From assembly GCA_964007475.1 (NCBI GenBank), contig OZ023273.1:105770485-105834484 (forward strand): 64,000 nucleotides of DNA, in the 5' to 3' direction. Source of the DNA: Hybos culiciformis (taxonomy: Eukaryota; Arthropoda; Insecta; Diptera; Hybotidae). The notes below the pieces were generated by a model. The model ran no database searches. It was not told the origin of the DNA and saw only the letters and a program-made list of their open reading frames with translations. Position 1 is the stretch's first letter, and each line of letters starts with the position of its first letter. Shown here piece after piece: positions 61,469 to 64,000 of the stretch. The translations under genes and the position numbers were made by a program.

Positions 61469-63006
61469 CCGCGAACCATATTGAATATGTGTTTTCTTAA
61501 TATAATAAAAATCCTGTACCTAAACATACGAAAGAATTATACTATACTGAAAGTTGTGAATTTGTATTTTGAGAAGTATCTTTTTGCGAAGTCTCGCATT
61601 AGGCCATATGGAAATTTGTTAGAGTTTTTTTTTTGCGAAATGGAGATTTGCAAAACATAAAAATTTGATAACTGCCATTCGGCCAAATAGACTTTTGCAA
61701 TAAGAAATTTGCAAAGAGGCCCGCTCCCATAAAAAATAGATATTCCGATAAATCTTATATCGATTTTTCAATAAGTCCAACATAGTATAACAGAGTTTTA
61801 AAAAGTATCAATTTTTAAAGGACCTAAAATCCGTAAAATTTGCACTTGAAACTGAGTCGAAAATCGTCAATAGTTATGATGAATTTACTAATACATGAAA
61901 TAATATGTAATAATATATGAAAATAATTGTGTATAAAAAAAAAAATTTTTCTTGATTAAAATTGAACTCGAAATTTTAATTATACAAAGCGACTCATAGA
62001 AAATTTTTAACTTTTATAATTGGAAAAATCAAAATCTCTCCCAGCAGGAAAGTCCAGATTGTAGACCGGTTAGGAATCTGCAGATCACGATTTATTTTAG
62101 GTTTAGATTTTAAAAAAAGCAAGGGTTGAAGATAGATAATTGTGTAACTATTTCTGAGTTTAATCCAAATAGTATTAGCCTCAATAAAAAATATTATTAA
62201 AATAAAAATTTATTATTTAATGTTCAACAAGTACTAAACTTACATTTGAAAACGATTTTACATCGCACGAAGTTCAAGTACTTTTATGTATCACTCTTCC
62301 ATTTTGTTGTAAACGTCTTTCGCAGTAACAGTCAAAGAGATCCGTTGATCTATCATTATTTTCATACCGTTCATTATCAGCATTTGGTATTTGAATTGTT
62401 CTTCTTCACTTTATTAACGTATTTCTGAAAATAAATCATTATGTGGTACATTTGACAAGTCTACTTCGCATTATAAACAACTTTCTTAAGAGCTATCATT
62501 ATTATTATTCATGCAAATTTGGTACATGAATTATAAACGTCTATCAACGAAAATTTTGCTCAAGAGTTTGAAGACAGTTGACTATTGAATTTGGTACATG
62601 ATTTGTTTCATTGATTGGGATGACTATCGCAGGAATAATCATGATTTGAAAACCGTTGGAGGCACTACTAGAAATAAGACCAGAATTTCAAATTCGAAGC
62701 AGCAATTTAATGCACGTAGTAAAACTCTTTTGTTGGTCATTATGATTTGAATACGTTAATCAATAGAATTTGATAATAAGAATTGATCCATAAACATCTG
62801 TTGCAAGAATTAACCATATTTTAAGACAGCTGAATTTCATATACGATTCGTTAAATCGTTCTGTGAACGTTTTTCGAAAGAACTACCATTATTTAGAGCC
62901 GTTGATAATTCGAATTTGGTGTAGGATATGCTTTAGCACGTTGAAAAGGTTGGGCATCAGTATTTTTCTTCAAGCTTTAGAATTGCAAATAGGACGTACT
63001 ATCATT
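61469..63006. other. Gene-free region; short repeat block and possible 3' UTR
   Basis: 61560-61735 holds TTTGCGAAATGG, TGCGAAGTC, CATTCGGCC and GCATTAGGCC motifs, mirror image of the block at 33690-34000. 61740-62400 has nothing recognised. 62400-63006 may be the 3' UTR of the terminal minus-strand gene; an AATAAA-type hexamer on that strand lies at about 62411. Confidence 0.45.
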
Positions 63007-64000
63007 TTATGTATCGCATAAGAATTCAGATTGCGCATCGAAAAATTGTTGCTCAGGAGTTTCATCAAGAGCATACTGAAGGGTTTGACGCCGTAGATTT
63101 TCAAGATCGTAATTAAGTTTTCTTGGAATTTTCTTAGGAGCTTGTTGTAAACGCTGTTCATCATTGAAACGTTCAGGAGATTCTTGACTTAAACTGTCCT
63201 CTTCACGACTATACTGAATAGGATTTGGCCGTAGATTTTCACGATTGTAGTTAAGGTTTCTCTTAGGAGCATTTCTGTTACGAGCTTGCTGTGAACGCTG
63301 TTCGGGACTATACTGAATGGCATTGGGCCGTAGATTTTCACGATTATAATTACGATTTCCTGCATTTCTCTTAGGAGCATTTCTGTTACGAGCTTGCTGT
63401 GAACGCTGTTCGGGACTATACTGAATGGCATTGGGCCGTAGATTTTCACGATTATAATTACGATTTCCTGCAATTCTCTTAGGAGCATTTCTGTTAGGAG
63501 CTTGCTGTGAACGCTGTTCATTATTGAAAGGTGGTGTATATTCTCGGCTCTCTTCGTGGCTATACTGAATGGCATTGGGCCGTAGATTTTGAGAACTTGT
63601 TGATTCGTAAGGTACCTCTACATCTCGGAAATATTGTGATAAAGAAGGAGCACCAGAATTAGGACTTGAACGTTTATTCTTATGAAACTGTATACTATCT
63701 TCTAGATAATTTGATATTCTGCTAAGAAGATTCATCAAGTGTACCCTTGACGCTTGAGATTGAAAATTTTCATCAGGGTCACCAAATGGGTTACCAAATG
63801 TAAGTTCGTTGATTTCTTCTAAGAATTCCATTATAGAATCACCAGCAGAAGGACAATCTTGTCCTCGAATTTGATCTGGACTATACAGATCGATTAAATC
63901 ACCTACTGGAGTATTTAGGTCGATTAAATCACCTACTGGAGTATTTAGATCAATTAAATCACCTTCAAACCAAGATTCTTGAATTTTTACTGGAGAATTA
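63007..64000 (-). CDS. Tandem-repeat protein, C-terminal part (runs off the window)
   Basis: Open on the minus strand from the window edge to a stop at 63007, at least 330 codons. At the edge are three DLIDLNTPVG-type repeats (DLIDLNTPVG, DLIDLNTPVG, DLIDLYSPDQ), then SIMEFLEEINELTFGNPFGD, a leucine-rich helix-like stretch (VHLMNLLSRISNYLEDSIQF), and about four 34-36-residue repeats with NRENLRPNAIQYSPEQRSQQ, ARNRNAPKR, then diverged forms and the end EFLCDT. It is basic and rich in Asn, Arg, Gln and Pro, apparently disordered. LIDL(N) resembles a clathrin-box-type short motif, but that is speculation. Family not recognised. No transposon motif seen; probably a host gene, 5' part outside the window. 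Confidence 0.6.
   Translation of the reverse strand, partial: NSPVKIQESWFEGDLIDLNTPVGDLIDLNTPVGDLIDLYSPDQIRGQDCPSAGDSIMEFLEEINELTFGNPFGDPDENFQSQASRVHLMNLLSRISNYLEDSIQFHKNKRSSPNSGAPSLSQYFRDVEVPYESTSSQNLRPNAIQYSHEESREYTPPFNNEQRSQQAPNRNAPKRIAGNRNYNRENLRPNAIQYSPEQRSQQARNRNAPKRNAGNRNYNRENLRPNAIQYSPEQRSQQARNRNAPKRNLNYNRENLRPNPIQYSREEDSLSQESPERFNDEQRLQQAPKKIPRKLNYDLENLRRQTLQYALDETPEQQFFDAQSEFLCDT

Overview
The window is eukaryotic, strongly AT-rich DNA that is almost wholly transposon-derived. It looks like an arthropod, probably insect, genome scaffold: there are spliced coding sequences with GT-AG introns, FLYWCH/MULE, hAT and Harbinger transposase remnants, APE-type non-LTR retrotransposons, a Ty3/gypsy element, Helitrons, MITEs, tRNA-derived SINEs, satellite DNA and a 200-base assembly gap. 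No species can be named from sequence alone.

Region by region. (1) 1-11409: an imperfect inverted duplication (arms 1-4779 and 7580-11409). Both arms carry the same decayed non-LTR retrotransposon and a scrap of a second one. A MULE/FLYWCH transposase relic and the gap (7353-7552) lie in the centre. The left arm alone carries a 964-bp TIR element with 5S-rRNA-like sequence. (2) 11.4-14.6 kb: MITEs, a CT-rich 12-bp minisatellite and a near-perfect foldback MITE. (3) 14607-18168: a full-length but inactivated non-LTR element with a target duplication and an (ATT)n tail. (4) 18.2-28.7 kb: a patchwork of related pieces, namely hAT copies in both orientations, several arrays of one 16-bp minisatellite, a 1-kb direct duplication, an internally deleted Harbinger element, a 118-bp tandem repeat and a second MULE relic. 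(5) 28.7-34.6 kb: MITEs, an hAT-like element with a THAP-like scrap, and degenerate repeats.

(6) 34663-60948, the main feature: a Maverick/Polinton, a giant self-replicating virus-like DNA transposon, with 5'-AG...CT-3' termini, inverted terminal repeats built of short tandem units and a 6-bp target duplication (TTCGTC). Its genes are recognisable in order: a small spliced protein (duplicated), cysteine protease (PRO), major capsid protein (MCP), a small basic protein, a penton-like minor capsid protein, an unknown conserved protein, a PY-like protein, a packaging ATPase, an rve integrase (the only long plus-strand one) and a protein-primed family-B DNA polymerase. Together these would replicate (polymerase), integrate (integrase) and possibly package (capsids, protease, ATPase) the element. 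Nearly every gene is broken by a later insertion: a MITE in MCP, a SINE in the penton gene, a satellite array (itself holding a solo LTR) in the unknown gene, a TE carrying a nested MITE plus two head-to-tail Helitrons in the integrase, and a Ty3/gypsy element, an unclassified TIR element and an hAT MITE in the polymerase. In several cases the target duplication and the host reading frame fix the insertion point to the base.

(7) 60.9-62.4 kb: mirror-image short repeats flanking the Polinton. (8) 63007-64000: the one plausible host gene, a minus-strand open frame of tandem peptide repeats running off the window edge.
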